Below are positions 52,072 to 59,780 of a DNA stretch of 64,000 bases, piece by piece. The stretch is from assembly GCF_030814715.1 (NCBI RefSeq), contig NZ_JAUSVO010000002.1, forward strand, positions 310,001 to 374,000, written 5' to 3'. The DNA is from Kaistia dalseonensis (GTDB lineage Bacteria > Pseudomonadota > Alphaproteobacteria > Rhizobiales > Kaistiaceae). Each line of letters begins with the position of its first letter. Positions within the stretch are counted from its first letter, which is position 1. The translations under genes were made by a program, and so were the position numbers. The notes below the pieces were generated by a model. It saw nothing but the letters and a program-made list of their open reading frames with translations, had not been told where the DNA came from and did not search any database.

Positions 52072-52790
52072 CCAGCGCGGGCCGCCTCGCCGGCGTCGAC
52101 GGCTGCCCCAGCGGATGGATCGTGGTTGCCATTGCGGCCGAGGGCCCGCTCGACCCCACAGTGGCGATCGCCACAAGCTTCAAGGCCGTGATGGACGAAG
52201 ACACCGCCATCATCGCGGTCGATATGCCGATCGGCCTGCCCGACAGCATCGGCCCGACAGGCCGTGGACCCGAACAACGCGTCCGCCCTCTTCTCGGCGG
52301 CCGGCAATCCTCCGTCTTCGCGGTTCCCTCGCGCGCGGCTGTCTTCACCGAGGATTATCGCGCGGCCTGCGATGTCGCCGCCGCGACCTCGACCCCGCCG
52401 CGCATGGTGGCCAAGCAGTGTTATCACCTCTTCCCGAAAATGCGCGAGATCGACGCGCTGATGACGCCGGCAGCCGAGTCGCGAATCTATGAGGTTCATC
52501 CCGAGCTCGCCTTCTGGCGACTGAATGACGATCACGCGCTTGCCCTTCCCAAGAAGGTCAAGGGCCGCCCCGATCCAGCCGGACTCGACGAGCGGCGCGC
52601 GATCCTGGTGCGTCACGGCTTTGATGCCGGCTTTCTCGCCCGTGCACCGCGCGGCGCGGGGGCCGACGATCTGCTGGACGCCGCCGCCAATGCGCTGATC
52701 GCCCGACGCATCGCTTCCGGCCTCGCCGAACCCTTCCCGCGGGAACCCCAGCGCGACGGCCGCGGCCTGCGCATGGCGATCTGGGCGTGA
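52068..52790 (+). CDS. DUF429-domain predicted RNase H-like nuclease
   Basis: A 240-residue protein of the DUF429 family. AGVDGCPSGWIVV carries the first Asp of the RNase H fold, IIAVDMPIGLP the second, then RGPEQRVRPLLGGRQSSVFAVPSRAA, YEVHPELAFWRL and DDLLDAAANALIA. Acidic residues suit a nuclease, but activity is unproven in most members. It overlaps the pyridoxal kinase gene by four bases, so the pair is made together. Confidence 0.88.
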   Translation: MTSAGRLAGVDGCPSGWIVVAIAAEGPLDPTVAIATSFKAVMDEDTAIIAVDMPIGLPDSIGPTGRGPEQRVRPLLGGRQSSVFAVPSRAAVFTEDYRAACDVAAATSTPPRMVAKQCYHLFPKMREIDALMTPAAESRIYEVHPELAFWRLNDDHALALPKKVKGRPDPAGLDERRAILVRHGFDAGFLARAPRGAGADDLLDAAANALIARRIASGLAEPFPREPQRDGRGLRMAIWA

Positions 52791-52900
52791 AACCCGGCGC
52801 ATGACTTGACCGCGCGGCGCGCGCCCCGCAGAGATTGGGCACTGGGACAGTGTATCCCGCCCAACGCATCAACCCGGAAAGACAGGACCTGCGAACCGCG

Positions 52901-53317
52901 ATGACCAAGCTGAAAATCACTGCCGGCCCCTTCACATTCTACGGCAAGCTCGAAGAGGAAGCCGCGCCGAAGACGGTCGCCGTGTTCAAGAGCCTGCTGC
53001 CCTACAAGGAAAAGATCATCCATGTTCGCTGGAGCGGCGAGGGCTGCTGGATCCCGCTCGGCGATCTCGATCTCGGCCTTTCCTATGAAAACCACACCAG
53101 CCACCCGGCGCCGGGCGAATTCATCCTTTATCCCGGCGGCATCAGCGAGACCGAGATCCTGCTCGCCTATGGCGGCGTCGATTTCGCGAGCAAGGTTGGC
53201 CAGCTCGCCGGCAACCATTTCCTGACCATCACCGAAGGCCGCGAAAACCTTGTCGCGCTCGGCAAGATGACGCTCTGGCAGGGCGCGCAGGACATCCTGT
53301 TCGAACTGGCCGAATAA
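52901..53317 (+). CDS. DUF3830-family cyclophilin-like protein
   Basis: A 138-residue protein matching DUF3830. KLKITAGPFTFYGKLEEEAAPKTVAVFKSLLPYKEKIIHVRWSGEGCWIPLG opens it (short motif WSGEGCWIP). NHTSHPAPGEFILYPGGISETEILLAYGG and LAGNHFLTITEG follow. DUF3830 has a cyclophilin-like fold and often lies near transporters or amidohydrolases; its function is unknown. ATG 52901 is favoured over upstream in-frame starts because it begins the conserved part. Confidence 0.87.
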   Translation: MTKLKITAGPFTFYGKLEEEAAPKTVAVFKSLLPYKEKIIHVRWSGEGCWIPLGDLDLGLSYENHTSHPAPGEFILYPGGISETEILLAYGGVDFASKVGQLAGNHFLTITEGRENLVALGKMTLWQGAQDILFELAE

Positions 53318-53501
53318 TCTCACGCTGCGACGAGCCGGCGCGATAGCGCGCCGGCCCATCCAGAAGCCGCCACGATCGATGGCGCCGTCGCACCCCCGGC
53401 GCTCGGCGCTTTCCCGCGCTTTCGCCTTAAGGGCGCTCTCGCCAGCGCGGCCGCTCTCGACACCATTGCCGTCGACCTGCCGATAATTCGCCCAAGCTGG
53501 C

Positions 53502-53529
53502 CTTGCCTCGTCGAAAAAGTCATTATAAC
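53502..53529 (+). promoter_or_regulatory. Promoter of the second sugar ABC operon
   Basis: CTTGCC (53502-53507), a 16-base spacer, and TATAAC (53524-53529). The -10 box lies inside the left arm of the operator, so a repressor there would block transcription. The start codon is 68 bases further on. Confidence 0.5.
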
Positions 53530-53547
53530 GTCCTTACGTCATAATGA
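53520..53547. promoter_or_regulatory. Palindromic operator, probable GntR-type binding site
   Basis: TCATTATAACGT (53520-53531) and ACGTCATAATGA (53536-53547) are inverted repeats matching at 11 of 12 positions around a CCTT centre. It overlaps the likely -10 box of the operon that encodes a GntR regulator. Confidence 0.75.
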
Positions 53548-53596
53548 ATAAGCGACCATTGATCGATGGATCGCCGACATAGAACGGAGGGGTTCC

Positions 53597-54892
53597 GTGA
53601 CCATCAGACCATTTATGGGCTTGTTTCTCGGCTCGGCCATTGCAGCGCTCTCGACGGGCCTCGCCTGGGCGGAGGACGTTACCGTCTCGTTCCTGACGCA
53701 TTGGCCGCCGGAGACGGTCGCCAAGCTCGAGGCTGCCGCCGCGACCTATTCGAAGGATCATGCCGGTGTGAAGATCGAGGTTCGGGCCGTACCGTTCGGC
53801 GACCTCCTGACCACGCTCCGCTCGCAGGCCGGCCAGGCCGGCGGCCCGACGATCACCGGCATCTATGACCTCTGGCTGCCCGAGCTCGCCCGCGACAAGC
53901 TCGTCAACGCGGCCCCGGAAGCCAACAGCACCGACGTCACGACCAACTGGCCGAAGGGCGTCGCCACGGCGGCGAGCGTCGGCGGCACGGTCTATGGCTA
54001 TCCGAACGAGATCGACGTCTACGCGCTCAACTACAACAAGAAGCTCTTCGAGGAAGCCGGGATCACGGCAGCGCCGAAGACCTGGGACGAGTTCTTCGCC
54101 GCCGCCGAGAAGCTGACCAACAAGGACAAGGGTCAGCAGGGCTTCGGCATGATCAACTCATGGGCCGCGGGCGTGGTCCATCCCTTTGCCTCGCTGCTCG
54201 CCTCGAATGGCGGCTCGCTGGTCGTGGACGGAAAGCCGGCGCTCGACAGCGAAAACGCCAAGGAGACCTTCGACCTCTACGAGAAGCTGATCAAGTCCGG
54301 CGCCTCGGTTGCAACCATGGGCACGGCCGACGCCAACACGACGGGCCCGTTCCTCGACAATTTCGTGTCCGGCAAGACCGGCATGATCATCATGGCGAAC
54401 TGGTGGGAATCGGCGCTGAAGGCCGGCATGGGCGAACGCTTCGCCGACATCGCCACTGCGCCGATCCCGGTCGGCCCCAAGGGCGACGGACCGCACTCAA
54501 TCTCCTACTCCTGGATGACCGTCGTCTCGGAAGGTGCATCCGACGCCGAGAAGAAGGCCGCCTGGGATTTCCTCGCCTGGTTCAACGGTCCTAATTCCGG
54601 CGCAAATGGCGCCTCCGCGATGGGTGACCTGCTCCAGTCCATGGGCATCCTGCCGTCGCGCACCTCCGATGTCGCAGCCTTCGCCGAGCGGCTGAAGACA
54701 CCGTTCCTCGCCGGCTATGTCGACGTGCTCTCGCAGGCTCATCCCTTCCCGACCGTCCTCGGCGGACAGGAATTCACGGAAGCGCTGCAGGGCCATATCG
54801 AAGCCGTGCAGTTCGGCAAGGAGACGGCGGCGGAAGCAGCGGCAGCAGCGCAGGCCGATGCGGCCGCGATCCTGGAGAAGGCGGCCAAGTAA
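53597..54892 (+). CDS. Extracellular sugar-binding protein of second ABC importer
   Basis: A periplasmic binding protein of 431 residues. The signal peptide is cut near ALSTGLAWAE (about residue 26). EDVTVSFLTHWPPETVAKLEAAAATYSKDHAGVKIEV is the usual opening (family 1; short motif VSFLTHWPPET). The C-terminal tail is Ala-rich. The start is GTG at 53597 after CGGAGGGG. The adjacent ROK and SIS proteins suggest an amino sugar, for example N-acetylglucosamine or its oligomers (inference). It is followed by a strong hairpin before the permease genes. Confidence 0.92.
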   Translation: MTIRPFMGLFLGSAIAALSTGLAWAEDVTVSFLTHWPPETVAKLEAAAATYSKDHAGVKIEVRAVPFGDLLTTLRSQAGQAGGPTITGIYDLWLPELARDKLVNAAPEANSTDVTTNWPKGVATAASVGGTVYGYPNEIDVYALNYNKKLFEEAGITAAPKTWDEFFAAAEKLTNKDKGQQGFGMINSWAAGVVHPFASLLASNGGSLVVDGKPALDSENAKETFDLYEKLIKSGASVATMGTADANTTGPFLDNFVSGKTGMIIMANWWESALKAGMGERFADIATAPIPVGPKGDGPHSISYSWMTVVSEGASDAEKKAAWDFLAWFNGPNSGANGASAMGDLLQSMGILPSRTSDVAAFAERLKTPFLAGYVDVLSQAHPFPTVLGGQEFTEALQGHIEAVQFGKETAAEAAAAAQADAAAILEKAAK

Positions 54893-54943
54893 CCGCCGCG
54901 CAAGCTGGCCGCGGCTCGCTGCGGCCCGTTCCGTCACGCTCCT

Positions 54944-54976
54944 TTCTCATCCCCGGTGCAATCCCGGGGATGAGAA
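54944..54976 (+). repeat. Perfect stem-loop between binding protein and permease
   Basis: TTCTCATCCCCGG (54944-54956) pairs perfectly with CCGGGGATGAGAA (54964-54976) around seven bases. No T run follows, so it is probably an attenuator or a message-stabilising hairpin within the 159-base gap after the binding-protein gene. Confidence 0.85.
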
Positions 54977-55051
54977 GCAGCCCGCCCTTTCAAACCTTCC
55001 TCGAAGACGTCTCGCGAATTCAAACCCCATGCAACGCGTAAGTCGCAGCGA

Positions 55052-55939
55052 ATGACCGGCATCAGAAAATGGACCTTCACCATGCTCGCGCCGGGCATCG
55101 GGCTGATTGCGGTCTTCATCCTCGTGCCCATGGCGCTGACGGTCGCGCTCGCCTTCACGAAATGGTCGTCGCAGACACCGTTCTCGACCGCGACCTTCAT
55201 CGGCCTCGACAATTTCGCCGAGATCTTCGGATCGAGCTCGGTCGGGCGTGACTTCAAGGGCGCCCTGATCAATACCGCGCTCTATGCGCTGCTCTCGATC
55301 GCGTTGATCCTGCCGCTCTCCATCCTGTTCGGCATGCTGATCCACCAGGCGCAATTGCGCGGCGCCAATATCCTGCGCACGATCCTGTTCGCGACCTATA
55401 TGGTGCCGATGATCGCGGTGGCGCTGGTCTTCTCCAAGCTCTATTCGCCGTCGGAAGGTCCGTTCAACCAGATGCTCGGCTGGGTCGGCATCGGTCCGCA
55501 GCCCTGGCTCTCCTCGCCCGACACCGCCCTCGTTTCCGTTGTGCTGCTCAATGTCTGGCAACAGGTCGGCTATTTCACGATCCTCATCATTGCCGGCCTG
55601 ACCCAGATCCCACCCTCGCTCTATGACGCGGCGCGGATCGACGGCGCGCGGGGCCTCAATCTGTTCGGCTTCATCACGCTGCCGCTCCTCAGGCGCACGC
55701 TGCTCTTCTCGGCCGTGATCGCGCTCATCAACGCCGTCCAGGTGTTCGAGCCGGTCGCTCTGATCACACAGGGCGGGCCCGTCGGCTCCACCAACGTCAT
55801 GACCTATTATATCCGCCGCGTTGGCATCGAGCGTGCGCAGGGTGGTCTCGGATCGGCCATGTCCGTGACGCTGCTGCTTGCCCTCGTCGTCACCGTCACG
55901 GCGGTCTTCGCCCTTGCCCGCAGGGAGCCGCAGCGATGA
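55052..55939 (+). CDS. Carbohydrate ABC permease, MalF type
   Basis: A permease of 295 residues with six helices. MLAPGIGLIAVFILVPMALTVALAF is helix 1. The EAA motif is YDAARIDGARGLNLFGF followed by ITLPLLRR near residues 190-215, and TQGGPVGSTNVMTYYIRRVG lies near the C-terminal end. It overlaps the next permease gene by four bases, so the two are coupled. Pairs with the binding protein at 53597. Confidence 0.92.
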   Translation: MTGIRKWTFTMLAPGIGLIAVFILVPMALTVALAFTKWSSQTPFSTATFIGLDNFAEIFGSSSVGRDFKGALINTALYALLSIALILPLSILFGMLIHQAQLRGANILRTILFATYMVPMIAVALVFSKLYSPSEGPFNQMLGWVGIGPQPWLSSPDTALVSVVLLNVWQQVGYFTILIIAGLTQIPPSLYDAARIDGARGLNLFGFITLPLLRRTLLFSAVIALINAVQVFEPVALITQGGPVGSTNVMTYYIRRVGIERAQGGLGSAMSVTLLLALVVTVTAVFALARREPQR

Positions 55940-56802
55940 GCGCCCGCGACATCACGATCGCCCCCGGCGCCGCCTCGCCCGCCTGGAAGGCCCTGCTCTA
56001 TCTCCTGATGATCGGCATTGCCGTCGCCTCGGCCTTTCCGCTGGCCTGGATGGTGTTGTCGAGCCTGAAGACGCCGGCCGAGGCAATGCAGACGCCCCCC
56101 GTCTGGATACCGGCGACGCCATCGCTCGACGCCTATTCCAAGGTCGCGGAACTGATCAATGTCGGACGCTCCTTCGCCAATTCGGCATTGATCGCCGGCG
56201 TGACCACCTTCGGCATATTGGTCACCAGCCTGATGGCGGGCTATGCGTTTTCGAAATACAGGTTCCGCGGCCGCGACGCGCTTTTCGCGATCACCATCGC
56301 GACCATGTTCCTGCCGCCCATCGTGACGCTGATTCCGCTCTATCGCCTGGTGGGTTCGCTCGGCCTCAATGCCAGCCTCGTCGGCGTCATCCTGCCGAAC
56401 CTCGCCAATGCCTTCGGCATCTTCCTGATGCGCCAGTTCATCGCAGGAGTTCCGGACGAACTGCTGGAGGCGGCACGGCTCGATGGCGCCTCTGAGATGC
56501 GCATCCTGTTCCAGATCGTGGCGCCTGCCGTCGCGCCTGCCCTCGCAGCACTCGCGCTCTTCGCCTTCGTCTATCACTGGAACAGCTATCTCTGGCCGCT
56601 CACGGTCCTGCAGGGCAATTCCGACAACTACCCGATCGTGATCAGCCTCTCCCGCCTGCTCTCCTATAACCGCTCGGCCGTGAACACGAACCTCGTCATG
56701 GCTGGCGCGACGCTCGCCGTCCTGCCGCCGCTGATCCTCTTCGTCTTCCTCCAGCGCTTCTTTGTCCGCACCATCACCGCTTCCGGGATGACCGGACAAT
56801 GA
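55936..56802 (+). CDS. Carbohydrate ABC permease, MalG type
   Basis: A permease of 288 residues with six helices. WMVLSSLKTPAEA is near the N terminus, YAFSKYRFRGRDALFA is mid-protein and the EAA loop reads LEAARLDGASEMRILFQIVAP. VYHWNSYLWPLTVL is typical of this half. Its stop overlaps the ROK gene by four bases. No ATPase gene is in the operon, so the transporter would need one encoded elsewhere, such as a shared MsmK or UgpC type. Confidence 0.92.
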   Translation: MSARDITIAPGAASPAWKALLYLLMIGIAVASAFPLAWMVLSSLKTPAEAMQTPPVWIPATPSLDAYSKVAELINVGRSFANSALIAGVTTFGILVTSLMAGYAFSKYRFRGRDALFAITIATMFLPPIVTLIPLYRLVGSLGLNASLVGVILPNLANAFGIFLMRQFIAGVPDELLEAARLDGASEMRILFQIVAPAVAPALAALALFAFVYHWNSYLWPLTVLQGNSDNYPIVISLSRLLSYNRSAVNTNLVMAGATLAVLPPLILFVFLQRFFVRTITASGMTGQ

Positions 56803-57704
56803 GCAACAACCAGCCTCACGTCCTGGCGCTCGATCTTGGCGGCACCAGCCTGCGCGCCGCCTTCGCGCCGATCGAATATCCGACCGCGCTGGAAAGCATC
56901 GGACGATGGCCGGCGCCCGATAGCGCAGCCGCACTCCGCGACAAGGTCATCGAGATCATCGCTGCGCATACGGCGTCGGGCCCGCTCGCCGGCATCGGAA
57001 TCACCATACCGGGGCTTGTCGAAGGCACGGTTTCGCGCTGGGTGCCGAATTTGCCGTATCTCGACGGCATCGACCTCGCCGGTCTGTTGAGGCCCGCGGG
57101 GGCGCCCGTCGCTGCCGGCAACGACGCGCAGATCGCACTGCTGGCGGAAGCAACCGTCGGCGCCGCCCAGGGGCTCGACGACGCGATCCTGCTTGCGATT
57201 GGCACCGGCATCGGCTCGTCGGTGCTCGCCGGGGGCCGGATCGTGCGCGGCGCGCATGGCGGCGCCTGTTCGTTCGGCTGGGCCGTCGCCGATGTGACGG
57301 ATCGCGGGGGCGACCGTTCCGGTTGGCTCGAGCGCCAGGCAGCCGGCCGCGCGCTCGATGCGCGCGCCGAAGCGGTGGGTCTCGCCAATGGCGCCGCACT
57401 CATCGATGCGGCGCGATCCGGTGACGCTACGGCAAGAGCAGCGATCGATGCGGCCGGAACCGCGCTGGGCACGGCGCTCGCCGGCGCCGTGGCGCTGCTC
57501 GACCCGCAGGCGATCCTCCTCGCCGGCGGCGTATCCGAGACGATCGACGTCCTCGGACCGCCGCTCCTCGAATCCCTTCGACGGCATGTCCCGCCGCATC
57601 TGAGGACAATCAGCATCCGACCCGGCCTGTTCGGCCCGCGCGCAGGCCTTGTCGGCGCCGCAGTGGCTGCGGGGCATGGACCGCAATGGTGGAGAATAAG
57701 ATGA
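56799..57704 (+). CDS. ROK-family kinase-like protein without the zinc motif
   Basis: A sugar kinase-fold protein of 301 residues. ALDLGGTSLRAAFAPIE holds the ATP phosphate loop, GIGITIPGLVEG follows, VAAGNDAQIALLAEA carries the catalytic Asp, and AIGTGIGSSVLAGGRIV is typical. The usual ROK zinc signature (CxCGxxGCxE) is not found. The region after GAHGGACSFGW has only one Cys. It could be a glucokinase-like or GlcNAc kinase, or a non-catalytic member (inference). It overlaps the permease and GntR genes by four bases each. Confidence 0.85.
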   Translation: MSNNQPHVLALDLGGTSLRAAFAPIEYPTALESIGRWPAPDSAAALRDKVIEIIAAHTASGPLAGIGITIPGLVEGTVSRWVPNLPYLDGIDLAGLLRPAGAPVAAGNDAQIALLAEATVGAAQGLDDAILLAIGTGIGSSVLAGGRIVRGAHGGACSFGWAVADVTDRGGDRSGWLERQAAGRALDARAEAVGLANGAALIDAARSGDATARAAIDAAGTALGTALAGAVALLDPQAILLAGGVSETIDVLGPPLLESLRRHVPPHLRTISIRPGLFGPRAGLVGAAVAAGHGPQWWRIR

Positions 57705-58444
57705 GCAGCGATCCGATTGTTTCGCTCGACCGCCGCCGCCCCGAACCGCTCTGGCATCAGGCGGAGCGCGCCATTCGTGCCCGCATCGAGGCGGGCGAAT
57801 GGCCGGCAGGCACCCGTATTCCGGCCGAGGATCGGCTCTGCGAACTGCTCGGCGTCAGCCGCATCACCGTGCGCCACGCGCTGCGAAACCTCGAATCGCT
57901 GGGCCTGCTCCGGCGCGAGCATGGACGCGGCACCTTCGTCAGGAGCGCGACCGTCGTCGCCGGCCTGCGTGGGTTGACGAGCTTCACCGAGGAAATGGCC
58001 GCGCTCGGGCTCGTGGTCGGCTCCACATTGCTTTCGCAGGAGATCATCCCCGCCGATGCGATGACGTCCGCCGCGCTCGAGATCGAGGAAGGCGAGCCGG
58101 TCCTGCGAATCCGCCGTCTCCGCCTCGGCAATGACGCGCCGATCGGCGTGCAGGCGGCCCATCTGCGACTCGACCGGGTGCCGGGACTGATCGACGAGGA
58201 CCTTTCCAAGGGCTCTCTCTATGATCGGCTCGACCGGCTCTACGGCATCCAGCCGACCGAAGCGACCGAGACCTATCGTGTCGGCGCCGTCGACGCCGTC
58301 GACGCAGCCCTTCTCGGCGTAGCCCCCGGCAGCGCCGCCTTCGTGGTCGAGCGCGTCACCGTCGATCCACGCGGCCCCTATGAATTCACCCATTCGATCA
58401 TGCGCGGCGATCGCTACGAGATCCGCTCCACGCTGCGCGTCTGA
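57701..58444 (+). CDS. GntR/HutC-family transcriptional regulator
   Basis: A 247-residue regulator. An N-terminal winged helix (about 15-85) contains LWHQAERAIRARIEAGEWPAGTRIPAEDRLCELLGVSRITVRHALRNLE; the C-terminal part (about 95-245) is a UTRA effector domain, with SLYDRLDRLYGIQPTEATETYRV. HutC-type members often sense sugar phosphates (NagR, DasR). The start overlaps the ROK stop (ATGA). It most likely binds the palindrome at 53520-53547 and answers to a phosphorylated product of the imported sugar. Confidence 0.9.
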   Translation: MSSDPIVSLDRRRPEPLWHQAERAIRARIEAGEWPAGTRIPAEDRLCELLGVSRITVRHALRNLESLGLLRREHGRGTFVRSATVVAGLRGLTSFTEEMAALGLVVGSTLLSQEIIPADAMTSAALEIEEGEPVLRIRRLRLGNDAPIGVQAAHLRLDRVPGLIDEDLSKGSLYDRLDRLYGIQPTEATETYRVGAVDAVDAALLGVAPGSAAFVVERVTVDPRGPYEFTHSIMRGDRYEIRSTLRV

Positions 58445-58479
58445 CCCGATCCCCTCCCATTACCCCCAAGGAGACTGCA

Positions 58480-59265
58480 ATGTCCGATTTCTACCTGCAC
58501 CGGCTGATCAAGCTGATCGAAAAGGCCGGTTCGGCCAATGATTCCAACCTGACCGAGGCGGCCGCGAAGTTCTCCGAGACGCTGGCCAAGGGCGGGCTGA
58601 TCCATCTCTTCGGTTCGGGCCATTCGGTGCTGCCCACCCAGGAGGCCTTCCCGCGCTATGGTTCCTATGTCGGCTTCAACCCGCTGACCGACCCGCGTGT
58701 CATGTGGCACAACGTGCTCGGCGCCGGCGGCGTGCGCGAACTGCTCTGGCTGGAGCGGACCGAAAACTACATCGACAAGTTCCTCGACCACCAGCCGCTC
58801 AATCCCGGCGATTCGATCATCATCTACTCGCATTCCGGCACCAATTCCGCCGGCATCGAGACGGCGATCTATGCCAAGAAGCGCGGCCTCTTCGTCGTGG
58901 CGATCACCTCCAAGGCGAACGACAAGCCCGCCAAGCACTCCTCCGGCAAGCGGCTGAAGGATGCGGCCGACATCGTGATCGACACGAACTCGCCGGTCGA
59001 GGACGCGATCGTCCCGATCGAGGGCTGGAGCCGTCCGGTCTCGGGTTCGTCGACGGTGCTCGCGATGATCCTGACGCATGAGCTGATCGCGCGGACCGCC
59101 GATGCGCTGTCGAAGAAGGGCGTCGAGCTGCCGGTTTTCGCGTCGCCGACCATCGAGGGCGTCACGCTGCACGACACCGACATCATCTATGGCATCTATC
59201 GCGAGAAGATGCTGGAAGCCCAGCAGAAGCACCTGAAGACCTTCCAGGACACCATGAAGGGCTGA
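58480..59265 (+). CDS. SIS-domain sugar isomerase (UPF0309-like)
   Basis: A 261-residue SIS protein. GGLIHLFGSGHSVLPTQEAFPRYG begins the fold (short motif GSGHS). GDSIIIYSHSGTNSAGIETAIYAKKRGLFVVAITSK is the second SIS strand (YSHSGTNS), and GSSTVLAMILTHELIARTADALSKKG the long helix. The pattern matches the UPF0309 group of phosphosugar-binding proteins. Together with the ROK protein it suggests handling of an amino-sugar phosphate. AAGGAGA precedes the ATG. Last gene of the operon. Confidence 0.9.
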   Translation: MSDFYLHRLIKLIEKAGSANDSNLTEAAAKFSETLAKGGLIHLFGSGHSVLPTQEAFPRYGSYVGFNPLTDPRVMWHNVLGAGGVRELLWLERTENYIDKFLDHQPLNPGDSIIIYSHSGTNSAGIETAIYAKKRGLFVVAITSKANDKPAKHSSGKRLKDAADIVIDTNSPVEDAIVPIEGWSRPVSGSSTVLAMILTHELIARTADALSKKGVELPVFASPTIEGVTLHDTDIIYGIYREKMLEAQQKHLKTFQDTMKG

Positions 59266-59288
59266 TCCACGCCCCGACTGACGAATTT

Positions 59289-59318
59289 AAGCCGCGGGGC
59301 CCACTCCGCGGCTTTTTT
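59289..59318 (+). terminator. Terminator of the second sugar operon
   Basis: AAGCCGCGG (59289-59297) pairs with CCGCGGCTT (59306-59314) around eight bases, ending in a T6 run (59313-59318). Confidence 0.92.
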
Positions 59319-59327
59319 CTTGGGCAC

Positions 59328-59461
59328 AGCATTCCCCAAGCGAACTCGCTCTCCCTGTGAATCCGGGGAAAGATCGCAGCGCAACCATTCGAACCCGCAT
59401 TGCGGGATACACGATCGAGCCAGTCGGGTTTGTTGACAGCGCCCGCCCGTTGGGGAATGCT
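59328..59461. repeat. 12-base inverted repeat pair 122 bases apart
   Basis: AGCATTCCCCAA (59328-59339) and TTGGGGAATGCT (59450-59461) are perfect inverted copies. The right copy covers the -10 box of a possible promoter. They lie in a 307-base stretch without a large gene. No target-site duplication flanks the pair. Confidence 0.5.
59433..59461 (+). promoter_or_regulatory. Possible promoter of the 59-residue protein
   Basis: TTGACA (59433-59438), a 17-base spacer and AATGCT (59456-59461) lie about 110 bases before the start of the small ORF at 59573. The -35 box is perfect; the -10 box is weak. Confidence 0.4.
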
Positions 59462-59572
59462 CGCCTTCGGCACGCGGTTTCAGGCCCGCGACCATGAGGA
59501 TGGAGGACGGCGGCGGCCGCGCAAGCGGCCTTGAATGCAACATTGTGGGGACCTGGACGATAGGAGACGAAC

Positions 59573-59752
59573 ATGACCTTCGCCTACGATTTTGTCTGCG
59601 ATCAACCCGTGCTGCGGCGCGCCGAAACGCCTCTCGCTTCCCTTGCGGCCGAAAAGGCCCGCCGCCAGCCGAAACGCGAAAGACCGGCCGACGACGACAG
59701 CGACGAGACCTCGGATGTCGTCTGGACGCTCGCCTACTGGTCCTGGCTCTGA
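59573..59752 (+). CDS. Small 59-residue uncharacterised protein
   Basis: A frame of 59 residues with a good ribosome site (TAGGAGACGAAC) before the ATG. It reads MTFAYDFVCDQPVLRR, a basic middle with acidic DDDSDE, and an aromatic end SDVVWTLAYWSWL. No known family was recognised. It stands alone between the terminator of the sugar operon and convergent xerD. The clean ribosome site, promoter-like sequence and compact aromatic tail favour a real gene. Confidence 0.6.
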   Translation: MTFAYDFVCDQPVLRRAETPLASLAAEKARRQPKRERPADDDSDETSDVVWTLAYWSWL

Positions 59753-59780
59753 CGTTTAGTCCGGTGAACGACCGGACCCA

